A stretch of DNA of 6,606 nucleotides from Bacilli bacterium (GTDB taxonomy: Bacteria; Bacillota_I; Bacilli_A; RFN20; CAG-826). The notes beneath the pieces were generated by a model. That model was not told the origin of the DNA. It made no database searches and saw only the letters and a program-made list of their open reading frames with translations. Location: contig JAFXLR010000080.1 in assembly GCA_017531065.1 (NCBI GenBank), forward strand, positions 1 to 6,606. Direction: 5' to 3'. This document shows positions 1 through 5,805 of this stretch, piece after piece (position 1 is the stretch's first letter; the number at the start of each line of letters is the position of its first letter). A program made the position numbers and the translations under genes.

Positions 1-102
1 GGATACCTTGCCGTATGCCTCTTATCCTTCTTAGCCTCGGCTCTTTGCCTTCCATCCATCATCGCTTGTTTTAAAAAAGAAGAAGCACAGGCTCTTCAAT
101 AA
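1..102 (+). CDS. C-terminal end of an integral membrane protein (partial)
   Basis: Reading from base 1, an open frame gives 33 residues and stops at TAA (100-102). The stretch is almost entirely hydrophobic (about residues 2-24), followed by a short charged tail beginning FKKEEAQ. That pattern fits the last membrane-spanning helix of a multi-pass transporter or permease with a cytoplasmic C-terminus. The start and the bulk of the gene lie outside the window, so family and substrate cannot be named. A strong terminator at 218-250 on the same strand probably ends its transcript. What is seen is one helix plus a charged tail; that it belongs to a transporter is inference. Confidence 0.6.
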   Translation, partial: GYLAVCLLSFLASALCLPSIIACFKKEEAQALQ

Positions 103-217
103 GTCATGAAAAGGAGATAACAAAAGATCCTGTCGCTTCCTTCATCGCCGGTTACGTCAAAGCCAAAAGAAGCAGCAAAGAATATTATTGATTCTCCCTC
201 CAAGAGAGTTACCTTCG

Positions 218-250
218 GACGGTGCCGATGACCTCGGCATTGTCTTTTTT
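218..250 (+). terminator. Rho-independent terminator
   Basis: Bases 218-228 pair with 234-244 to form an 11-bp stem (nine Watson-Crick pairs and two G-U pairs) around the 5-base loop TGACC. Six T residues follow at once (245-250). This is a textbook intrinsic terminator. It separates the upstream membrane-protein transcript from the RhuM-type gene, which therefore needs its own promoter. Confidence 0.85.
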
Positions 251-303
251 CTTCCGGACTCAAAAGGATTTTATAACGAATTCATTAGTTTAAAACACAA
301 CTA

Positions 304-320
304 TTGACACATAGTGTCAA
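304..320. promoter_or_regulatory. Perfect inverted repeat, likely operator of the RhuM-type gene
   Basis: TTGACAC-ATA-GTGTCAA has two perfect 7-base arms around a 3-base centre, ending 71 bases before the start codon at 392. Its left arm contains a consensus -35 box (TTGACA, 304-309), but no good -10 box lies 16-18 bases downstream. A separate extended -10 candidate (TGT then TAAGAT, 359-367) lies nearer the gene and would give a leader of about 18 bases. The symmetry suits a dimeric DNA-binding protein. Because the downstream protein has a putative DNA-binding N-terminus, autoregulation is possible but unproven. Confidence 0.5.
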
Positions 321-391
321 GAACAACGTCATTTGCCGTCTCCGGCTCGTTTTAGGCATGTTAAGATTAAGGTGAAAAGAGGGGGCGTTTT

Positions 392-1267
392 ATGGATTCT
401 TATGAACTAATTAGATTTAAGGACAACGAATTTGAATTGGATGTCAATGTCTCGCCTCAGGAGGAAACCGTTTGGCTGACCAAAGATGAGATGGCGTTGC
501 TTTTTGAAAGGGATAGAACAGCGATTTCGCGACATATTCATAACATTTATCGCGAAGGCGAGTTGGATCCCAAAAGTACATGTGCAAAAAATGCACGCGT
601 ACTTCAAAAAAGAGCACGTGTTTATGAAATGGAAATATATAACCTCGATGTCATTATTTCCGTTGGATACAGGGTCAAATCAAAAAGAGGAGTTTTGTTT
701 AGAAAGTGGGCAAACAGTATTCTCAAACAATACTTATTGAAGGGTTATGTTCTTGATAACAACAGAATCATCGTTTCAAAAGAAAACTACCTTAACCTAG
801 AAAACGACATAAAAGAATTAAAGAGCGAAGTAGGGGACATCAAAGAAAGAATGTTCTTAGAGCCTGTCAAGGAAAGGCTCTTCTTTGATGGACAGTTTTA
901 TGACGCATACGAATTCATTTCGTCCTTGATCGGTGGCGCTAAGAAAAGCATTGTCATCATCGATCCTTATTTCGATAGGGAAGCTTTCAAGTTTCTTAAG
1001 GGCGCAAGCGCAGGTACGCGTATCGACATATTCTGCTCAAACAAAACAAAGCTATCTAAAGACGATATTGCGGAGTTTGAGAAACAGTATCATAAGCTGA
1101 ACGTCATTAAGAATGACTCCGTTCATGACCGCTTTATCTTTATTGATGGTCAAAAAGCATATTCAGTCGGCTCATCCTTAAACCACCTGGGGAGAAAAAC
1201 CTTCTTAGTGCACAGATTTGACGATCCATATATAGTCGAAAGTGTTATAAATCGAATAAAGAGATAG
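392..1267 (+). CDS. RhuM-family protein with C-terminal PLD-like domain
   Basis: This 291-residue protein has two parts. Residues about 7-125 match the virulence RhuM family: the hallmark stretches are VWLTKDEMALLF, a helix-turn-helix-like segment (about 27-58), YNLDVIISVGYRVKSKRG, and FRKWANSILKQYLLKGY. A polar, probably helical linker (about 128-153) leads to a C-terminal domain (about 160-290) that resembles one half of a phospholipase D fold. It has VIIDPYFD (188-195), then H245-x-R247-x4-D252 and GSSLN (260-264). This is the HxKx4D...GSxxN motif with the catalytic Lys replaced by Arg, so hydrolase activity is uncertain; a single motif would require a dimer. RhuM proteins were named from a Salmonella pathogenicity island and are often seen on accessory islands, but their biochemical role is unsettled. 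The ATG start has a purine-rich ribosome site (AGGGGG, 380-385) 6 bases upstream. The gene stands alone between a terminator and the lipoprotein genes, and sampled parts look more AT-rich than the lipoprotein genes, which would fit transfer. Confidence 0.88.
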   Translation: MDSYELIRFKDNEFELDVNVSPQEETVWLTKDEMALLFERDRTAISRHIHNIYREGELDPKSTCAKNARVLQKRARVYEMEIYNLDVIISVGYRVKSKRGVLFRKWANSILKQYLLKGYVLDNNRIIVSKENYLNLENDIKELKSEVGDIKERMFLEPVKERLFFDGQFYDAYEFISSLIGGAKKSIVIIDPYFDREAFKFLKGASAGTRIDIFCSNKTKLSKDDIAEFEKQYHKLNVIKNDSVHDRFIFIDGQKAYSVGSSLNHLGRKTFLVHRFDDPYIVESVINRIKR

Positions 1268-1320
1268 GTTTTTTGCAAAAATCCCTGTAAATCACCCTTA
1301 TTTTTCGCGTTTTTGAGGTT

Positions 1321-1358
1321 TTTTGAAAATAAAAAGCAAAATATGCAAATAATTCTTT
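1321..1358 (+). repeat. 38-bp upstream element, copy 1
   Basis: This AT-rich block, starting TTTTGAAAATAAAAAGC, is repeated at 3306-3343 with a single difference (37/38). It begins 94 bases upstream of the first BspA-type gene. The leader between the block and the start codon is much less conserved between the copies, as are most of the coding regions. It may be an A-tract UP element or a protein-binding site that controls both paralogues. Confidence 0.8.
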
Positions 1359-1380
1359 TTTTTTCGGAATGTTATATACT
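1353..1380 (+). promoter_or_regulatory. Putative promoter of the first BspA-type gene
   Basis: A good -10 box (TATACT, 1375-1380) lies 34 bases before the start codon. A poor -35 candidate (TTCTTT, 1353-1358) sits 16 bases upstream, within the end of the conserved 38-bp element. The predicted leader is about 28 bases. The paralogue has a -10-like TAATAT (3363-3368) at nearly the same distance from its start, which supports the assignment. Unlike the other two lipoprotein genes here, I see no AAACGTATACGTTT-type palindrome upstream. Confidence 0.45.
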
Positions 1381-1414
1381 AAGGGAGAAACATTTTTGTA
1401 TAAGAACGGTGCTT

Positions 1415-3169
1415 ATGAGAAGAAAGACATTCATGACACTCCTTGGCCTGGCACTTATGGTGCAGCTTTCTTCTTGCGAGACTTTTGTGAGAGACAGTGT
1501 CTCTAATGAGGAAAACGAATCCTCAAGCAGTTCCTTTTCTATTTCTTCTAGTGACCCATATGATATTCCGCACGGGAAACCTACAACCGATAAGCTTAGG
1601 TTCTATGATGCAGAAGATGGGGCGGGCTATGCCGTTGTCGCAGCCGCCAAAACCATCACCGGCGAAGTCGTCATCCCAGCCGCCTACGGCGGTCTCCCTG
1701 TCGTCGCTATCACAGTCGGCGGTTTCAAAGACTGCGAATGGATAACAAGCGTCTATATCCCAAAGAGCGTGAAGAAAATCGGGGGCGAGGCTTTCAGAAA
1801 CTGCCCAAATCTTGAAAGCGTCTTCATCTCTGAGACGGTTTCTACTTTCGGGGAATATATTGTCTTTTCCTCATGTCCAAAGCTCCGCATCACCGTAAGC
1901 GAAGGAAACTCATCTTTCTCTTCCTTGGATGGAGCTTTGTTTAACAAAGACAAAACCGAGATCATCTGGTCTCCTACTGACGTCACATCCATCTCGCTAC
2001 CTGATACGGTGGAGACGATCGGGAATTACGCTTATAGCAATTCGAAACTGACATCCATCAATATCCCTCTAGGCGTCAAAACGATTGGTCCTGGGGCTTT
2101 TTCTCAGTGTGGCAGTGCCTCTTCGTCCCTTTATATTCCGGATACGGTTGAGACGATAGGGGACCAAGCTTTCTCTAATTGCGTGAACATCACCGATGTC
2201 CATTTCGGAAACCATCTCAAAACAATCGGCACCGGTGCTTTCCTCTCTTGCGCTTCCCTCACAAGCATCGCCCTTCCTGATAGCGTCACCTCAGTCGGCA
2301 GAGATGCCTTCTATCGCTGTGATAACGTCACCACGTTGACTCTAGGAAAAGGTCTCGTCACGATTGGCGAATACGCTTTCGCTTCCCTAGGCATCTCAGG
2401 GTCCCTCTATATCGGAGAGAATGTCGCATCGATTGGGAGAAACGCTTTCAACCGAATCGAAGACCTAGCCGCTTTCGAAATCGACGCAAAGAATACCCAT
2501 TACTGTTCCGTTGACGGAGTTCTTTATAGCAAAGACAAAACCGAGCTCATCAAATGCCCTCCAAAGAAGACGAGCGTCTCAATACCTGAAGGCGTCATCT
2601 CCTTAGACGAGGAAGCTTTCGGGGGTTGTTCCCTTTTGACTTCCATTGATCTTCCGGATACGGTGAGCACTCTTTCCCTTGAGGTTTTTGGCTCTTGCAG
2701 CGCTTTGACGGAGATTAGTCTCCCTTCAATCACCTCTCTCCCAAGCCATACCTTCCATAACTGCACATCTTTGACCTCTTTCGTCGTTGGCGAACACTGT
2801 ACAACAATTGAGTATGGCGCTTTCATGGAATGCTCATCCTTAGCAAGCATCGATCTTGGACATGGCGTCACTTCCATCAAGGAGCATGCTTTCGCAGGTT
2901 GCACCAGCTTAACATCCATTGAAATACCAGGAAGCGTGAGCACTCTTGGGCCTAACGTCTTCAAGTCTTGCTCTTCCTTAACCTCAGTCACTTTTAGCGT
3001 CGGCCTCACCTCATTTGGCGAGAAGCTCTTTGAGAAATGCACTAGCCTTTCTGATATTTCCTATTCAGGGACAATCGAGGAGTGGAACGCCATCCAAAAG
3101 GGGAGAGGGTGGAACGAAGACATACCGGCGACGCTCGTGACTTGCTCTAATGGCAACGTCACCCTTTGA
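1415..3169 (+). CDS. BspA-type leucine-rich-repeat lipoprotein 1
   Basis: This 584-residue protein begins with a lipoprotein signal peptide (MRRKTF, a hydrophobic core, lipobox L18-S-S-C21), so it should be lipid-anchored at Cys21 on the outer face of the membrane. A Ser-rich linker (about 30-46) is followed by about 17 units of the BspA-type repeat (LRR_5 family), of the form AFxxCxxLTSIxIPxxVxxIG, to about residue 556. Two units are interrupted by DGxLxxKDKTE insertions (about 165-190 and 355-382), a feature common in BspA proteins. The C-terminus has the family ending GTIEEWNAI, W566 and VTCSNGNV. BspA-like proteins bind host or surface ligands; the ligand here is unknown. I chose ATG 1415 because the paralogue starts with the same residues and the signal peptide then has normal length. 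A TTG at 1313 in frame would add 34 residues ahead of the signal. The SD is weak (AGAACGG); a better purine run, AAGGGAG (1381-1387), is too far upstream. Confidence 0.92.
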   Translation: MRRKTFMTLLGLALMVQLSSCETFVRDSVSNEENESSSSSFSISSSDPYDIPHGKPTTDKLRFYDAEDGAGYAVVAAAKTITGEVVIPAAYGGLPVVAITVGGFKDCEWITSVYIPKSVKKIGGEAFRNCPNLESVFISETVSTFGEYIVFSSCPKLRITVSEGNSSFSSLDGALFNKDKTEIIWSPTDVTSISLPDTVETIGNYAYSNSKLTSINIPLGVKTIGPGAFSQCGSASSSLYIPDTVETIGDQAFSNCVNITDVHFGNHLKTIGTGAFLSCASLTSIALPDSVTSVGRDAFYRCDNVTTLTLGKGLVTIGEYAFASLGISGSLYIGENVASIGRNAFNRIEDLAAFEIDAKNTHYCSVDGVLYSKDKTELIKCPPKKTSVSIPEGVISLDEEAFGGCSLLTSIDLPDTVSTLSLEVFGSCSALTEISLPSITSLPSHTFHNCTSLTSFVVGEHCTTIEYGAFMECSSLASIDLGHGVTSIKEHAFAGCTSLTSIEIPGSVSTLGPNVFKSCSSLTSVTFSVGLTSFGEKLFEKCTSLSDISYSGTIEEWNAIQKGRGWNEDIPATLVTCSNGNVTL

Positions 3170-3305
3170 ATCACTAGAAAAAGCGCCTTCTTCTTTAAAC
3201 TGCTCTCTCGTTATTTTCCTTATGCGTTTTCTCTTCGCTCTTAAAAGAAGGCTTCAAACAAAAAATACCCTGCAAAACCCTTCTTTTTTGCTTTAAATGC
3301 ATACG
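3170..3305 (+). other. Intergenic spacer with competing inverted repeats
   Basis: No convincing gene lies between the two BspA-type genes. Three short pyrimidine or purine arms can pair in two exclusive ways: 3185-3198 (GCCTTCTTCTTTAA) with 3241-3252 (TTAAAAGAAGGC) across a bulge, or 3243-3251 (AAAAGAAGG) with 3279-3287 (CCTTCTTTT), which is followed by TT. The second could act as a weak terminator for gene 1. The loops are long and the arms low in complexity, so chance is a real alternative. Confidence 0.3.
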
Positions 3306-3315
3306 TTTTGAAAAT
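3288..3315 (+). promoter_or_regulatory. Degenerate palindrome upstream of the second BspA-type gene
   Basis: AAATGCATACGTTT (3295-3308) matches 12 of 14 bases of the perfect palindrome AAACGTATACGTTT at 6264-6277. As at that site, it lies between weak promoter-like boxes (TTGCTT, 3288-3293 and GAAAAT, 3310-3315, spacer 16). It also touches the start of the conserved 38-bp element. A shared repressor, perhaps of the LacI type, is the simplest reading. A second -10 candidate at 3363-3368 is nearer the gene, so a protein bound here could act at either. Confidence 0.4.
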
Positions 3316-3343
3316 AAAAAGCAAAAAATGCAAATAATTCTTT
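3306..3343 (+). repeat. 38-bp upstream element, copy 2
   Basis: This block is identical to 1321-1358 except for one base (A for T at 3327) and lies 95 bases upstream of the start of the second BspA-type gene. A looser version of the same pattern (TACGTTTT, AAAATAA, AAAGCAA) occurs at 6271-6298 upstream of the esterase-like lipoprotein gene. Its position and conservation suggest a control element carried along in the gene duplication and then kept. Confidence 0.8.
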
Positions 3344-3362
3344 CCTTTTTTAGAATTCCCAA

Positions 3363-3368
3363 TAATAT
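3363..3368 (+). promoter_or_regulatory. Putative -10 box of the second BspA-type gene
   Basis: TAATAT lies 32 bases before the start codon, the same region as the TATACT box of the paralogue. No clear -35 box is present at the usual spacing (TTCTTT at 3338-3343 is 19 bases away), so activity may rely on the AT-rich element upstream. The call rests mainly on the matching position in the two copies. Confidence 0.35.
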
Positions 3369-3400
3369 GGGGAAAACTTGTTTGCAGGAGGGCAGCACTT

Positions 3401-5188
3401 ATGAGAAGAAAGACATTCATGACACTCCTTGGTCTGACGCTTATGGTGCCGCTCTCTTCTTGCGAGACTCCTTTGGTGGAAAGTGTCTCTAGCGAAAGTA
3501 GCGTTTCCTCGCAAGAATCCTCAAACAGTTCCTCTTTAGATTCTTCATCGTCTAGCGCTCATTCATCTTCTAGCGCTGAGTCATTTTTAAGCTTCCCATC
3601 TTCTCTAGTGACCGACGTCCCTCATGGCGCCCCAACATTAGGCCAGTTGAAGTTCCTTGTCGATGAAAGCCAGCGAGGTTATACCGTCGGCGCTATAAGC
3701 GAAGATATAACCGGCGATGTCGTCATACCGTCCACATACAAAGGCTATCCTGTCACCGCTATACGTAGCAGTGGTTTTGAATGGTGCAGCAAAATAACAA
3801 GCATCTACATTCCAAAAGGAGTGAAGAGGATTGAGGCTGACGCCATTACCACTTGTTTCAACCTTCAATGGATCTTCATTTCGGAAACGGTGGAGACCAT
3901 CGGTGATAACGCGATAGGCCCACACGATAACTTAACCATCACAGTTAGCGATGCTAGCCCGTATTTCTGCACTTATGATGGCGCTTTGTATACCAAAGAT
4001 CTAACTGAGATCATCAGGGCTCCTTTGGAAATCACATCATTTAATTCGCGCGAAGTCACTAGCCTATACTTGCCAAGCACCTTGGAGGTAATCAGAAGCC
4101 ACGCTTTCACGAGTTGCCAACTTGGAACCATCGAGATTCCTCAAGGAGTCAAATCAATTGGCTATGAGGCCTTTGGGAACTCTCATGCCAAATCCCTTTA
4201 TATTTCTGACACGGTCGAGACAATAGAAAACGAAGCTTTCTATATGTGTGAATACCTCAAAACAATCAGATTCGGAAATCATCTTAAAACCATAGGCGAT
4301 GGGGCTTTCTTCTTCTGCCTTAGCCTCACGAATATCAATATCCCTGACAGCGTTACCTCAATCGGCACGGAAGCTTTCTATGGCTGTCATAAAGTCACTT
4401 CGTTTAGCTTAGGAAGCGGGCTTACGACAATCGGCGAACACGCTTTCGACGGCTTAGATGGCATTAGTGGAAGCATCAGCATCCCAAAGAATGTCGCTAC
4501 GATTGGCAGATCGGCTTTCAGTCGTGCCGAAAACGTGACCGCTTTTGAAGTCGACGCAAGAAACACCCATCTTTCTTCATTTGATGGCGTTATCTATAAC
4601 AAAGAGAAAACCGAACTCATTATGTGCCCAGAAGGAAAGGCTGGGAGCGTTTCTATCCCTGATGGCGTCACTTCCATTGCCGAATATGCTTTTCACGATT
4701 GCTCTCTTTTGACTTCTATCCCTCTCCCGGATTCTTTGCTCTCCGTTGATACGGCTGCCTTCATGGGTTGCTCGTCTTTAAGCGAGATGGAATTGCCTGT
4801 TGGGGTAACTGAGATTCCGATATTCGCTTTTGATGGTTGCACATCACTTACTTCATTCACCGTTGGCAAATACATTGAGAAGATTGGCACATGGGCCTTT
4901 TTTGGCTGCTCATCTCTAGCCAGCCTTGATTTAGGCTATGGCGTTACCGAAATAAGCGAACAGGCTTTCACTGGTTGCAGCTCCCTAACGACCGTCGAAA
5001 TCCCAGAAACCATTACCAAGATCGGACGTTACACCTTCAAAAAATGCACTTCCTTAACCTCCGTCACTTTTAATGTCGGCCTCACCTCATTCGGTGAGAG
5101 GCTCTTTGAGGATTGCTCTTCCCTAACGGACGTCACCTTCTTAGGAACGATCGATGAATGGAATGCGATCGAAAAAGGCGATTACTAG
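3401..5188 (+). CDS. BspA-type leucine-rich-repeat lipoprotein 2, C-terminus cut by an in-frame TAG
   Basis: This 595-residue protein is a tandem paralogue of the gene at 1415-3169. The signal peptide matches at 19 of 21 residues, with lipobox L18-S-S-C21, so the product should be anchored outside the membrane. The Ser-rich linker (about 28-68) is longer than in the sister and contains SSSSAH/SSSSAE hexapeptide repeats. About 17 BspA-type repeats (LRR_5 family) follow in the same order, with DG-type insertions at matching places (YDGALYTKDLTE and FDGVIYNKEKTE). The ATG has a strong SD (AGGAGGG, 3386-3392) 8 bases upstream, unlike its sister. The frame ends at TAG 5186-5188, just after GTIDEWNAIEKGDY. 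The sister has Trp (TGG) at that position and 18 more residues. The reading frame after the TAG stays homologous, so the gene has lost its last 20 residues by a single-base change, or the TAG is read through, or it is a sequence error. The repeat domain is intact, so the product is probably still made. The ligand is unknown. Confidence 0.9.
   Translation: MRRKTFMTLLGLTLMVPLSSCETPLVESVSSESSVSSQESSNSSSLDSSSSSAHSSSSAESFLSFPSSLVTDVPHGAPTLGQLKFLVDESQRGYTVGAISEDITGDVVIPSTYKGYPVTAIRSSGFEWCSKITSIYIPKGVKRIEADAITTCFNLQWIFISETVETIGDNAIGPHDNLTITVSDASPYFCTYDGALYTKDLTEIIRAPLEITSFNSREVTSLYLPSTLEVIRSHAFTSCQLGTIEIPQGVKSIGYEAFGNSHAKSLYISDTVETIENEAFYMCEYLKTIRFGNHLKTIGDGAFFFCLSLTNINIPDSVTSIGTEAFYGCHKVTSFSLGSGLTTIGEHAFDGLDGISGSISIPKNVATIGRSAFSRAENVTAFEVDARNTHLSSFDGVIYNKEKTELIMCPEGKAGSVSIPDGVTSIAEYAFHDCSLLTSIPLPDSLLSVDTAAFMGCSSLSEMELPVGVTEIPIFAFDGCTSLTSFTVGKYIEKIGTWAFFGCSSLASLDLGYGVTEISEQAFTGCSSLTTVEIPETITKIGRYTFKKCTSLTSVTFNVGLTSFGERLFEDCSSLTDVTFLGTIDEWNAIEKGDY
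3545..3577 (+). repeat. Short tandem repeat in the Ser-rich linker
   Basis: TCATCGTCTAGCGCT (3545-3559) and TCATCTTCTAGCGCT (3563-3577) differ by one base and are offset by 18 bases, or six codons. They encode the SSSSA cores of two hexapeptides. Slipped-strand expansion would explain why this linker is longer than that of the neighbouring paralogue, while keeping the frame. Confidence 0.6.
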
Positions 5189-5248
5189 TATAGGAACAGC
5201 GGAGTGACGATGGTCAAGTGCACCAACGGCAACGTTCTTCTCTTCTAA
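5189..5248 (+). pseudogene. Stranded C-terminal tail of BspA-type protein 2
   Basis: The frame of the second BspA-type gene continues past its TAG for 19 codons to TAA (5246-5248), giving YRNSGVTMVKCTNGNVLLF. It aligns without gaps to the end of the sister protein (VTCSNGNVTL): V, C, NGNV and L agree. The aligned position of the TAG is TGG in the sister (3110-3112). Thus this is coding sequence left behind by a Trp-to-amber change, or a readthrough extension. Confidence 0.7.
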
Positions 5249-5256
5249 CGATTGTC

Positions 5257-5286
5257 TTGTTTTTGCTTATCCGATTTTGCTAGCAT
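5257..5286 (+). promoter_or_regulatory. Possible extended -10 promoter close to the GTG start
   Basis: TGC followed by TAGCAT (5278-5286) resembles an extended -10 box (4 of 6 with TATAAT). A partial -35 box (TTGTTT, 5257-5262) lies 18 bases upstream. The expected transcription start, 7 bases after the -10 box, falls on or next to the GTG at 5293. If real, the message would have essentially no leader. Confidence 0.3.
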
Positions 5287-5292
5287 TTTCTC

Positions 5293-5805
5293 GTGACAAA
5301 TATAGAAACCAAGAAAAAGAAGGATCCTAGACTTAACCTTCTATATTCGATGATCTTATTCGTCGTCTCTTTTTGGATGGCGACCTATATCACTCTCCCT
5401 TATTTCGCGATAGGCGGGATTCATTATTATTGGTACGACGATAGGAATTTCTGGAACTTCGTGATCAATATTCTCATCCCTCTTCTTATCTTTGCCGTTA
5501 GTCTATATTTTGCGAACCATCACTTTGGGAAGGCGCTTAGCATCGTCCGTTTCCCAATCATCTGGATTGTTCTCATCCTCCTCTCCTTATTTCTCATCGT
5601 CATTGGTTTTATGGCAGGAGGGCTCGTTGTCTTCTGGAAACTCGATTGGAGCCATTGGACCTTTGCCTGGTTTGCGGGGATGCTCGCCTTGTTCGATTTC
5701 CTTATGTGTTCCCTCTTAGCGGTCAAAAGAAGCATCGATAACCATAAAAATACCTTGCAAAACCCTAATGAAAAGAACTTGACGGAGGAAACCGTGCATG
5801 GATGA
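5293..5805 (+). CDS. Small four-helix membrane protein of unknown function
   Basis: I do not recognise this 170-residue protein. It starts with a polar, Lys-rich segment (KKKK at 7-10) and has about four hydrophobic segments (about 15-38, 54-73, 85-115 and 121-144). An aromatic, acidic loop (YYWYDDRNFW, about 45-54) sits between the first two. The tail is polar and probably cytoplasmic. It begins at GTG because an in-frame TAG (5281-5283) lies just upstream; the next ATG (5350) would remove the basic N-terminus. There is no SD site before the GTG, so translation may depend on a leaderless message or on coupling to the upstream gene. It overlaps the next gene by 8 bases, so the two are surely co-transcribed. 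Similar topology suggests that the two proteins may be distant paralogues or form a complex. No enzymatic motif is visible. Confidence 0.75.
   Translation: MTNIETKKKKDPRLNLLYSMILFVVSFWMATYITLPYFAIGGIHYYWYDDRNFWNFVINILIPLLIFAVSLYFANHHFGKALSIVRFPIIWIVLILLSLFLIVIGFMAGGLVVFWKLDWSHWTFAWFAGMLALFDFLMCSLLAVKRSIDNHKNTLQNPNEKNLTEETVHG

Noticed and set aside
1268..1284. Symmetric TTTTTGCAAAAA after the RhuM-type gene as a terminator.
   Set aside because: It is AT-only apart from the centre, with no useful loop and no following T-run, so it would be too weak to stop transcription.
1313..1414. A longer start (TTG 1313) for the first BspA-type gene, adding 34 residues.
   Set aside because: It would bury the lipoprotein signal inside the protein and cross the likely promoter and the conserved 38-bp element. 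The paralogue starts at the residue matching ATG 1415.
2524..3042. A 172-codon open frame on the minus strand.
   Set aside because: It is antisense to the repetitive coding region of the first BspA-type gene, and its apparent repeats mirror the leucine-rich repeats. I saw no SD-supported start or recognisable domain.
3167..3240. TGA read as Trp (Mycoplasma code), extending the first BspA-type gene.
   Set aside because: The protein ends at the expected family C-terminus, the following residues have no likeness to the sister's tail, and TGG is used for Trp throughout.
3195..3398. A 67-codon minus-strand frame between the two BspA-type genes.
   Set aside because: It covers the conserved upstream element, operator-like site and SD of the second gene; its composition just reflects A/T runs.
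3638..3925. A 95-codon minus-strand frame inside the second BspA-type gene.
   Set aside because: It lies wholly antisense to a well-supported gene and matches no family I know.
1415..5188. Regular repeats suggestive of a CRISPR or satellite array.
   Set aside because: The periodicity is about 23 codons, is degenerate at DNA level and follows the leucine-rich-repeat protein pattern.
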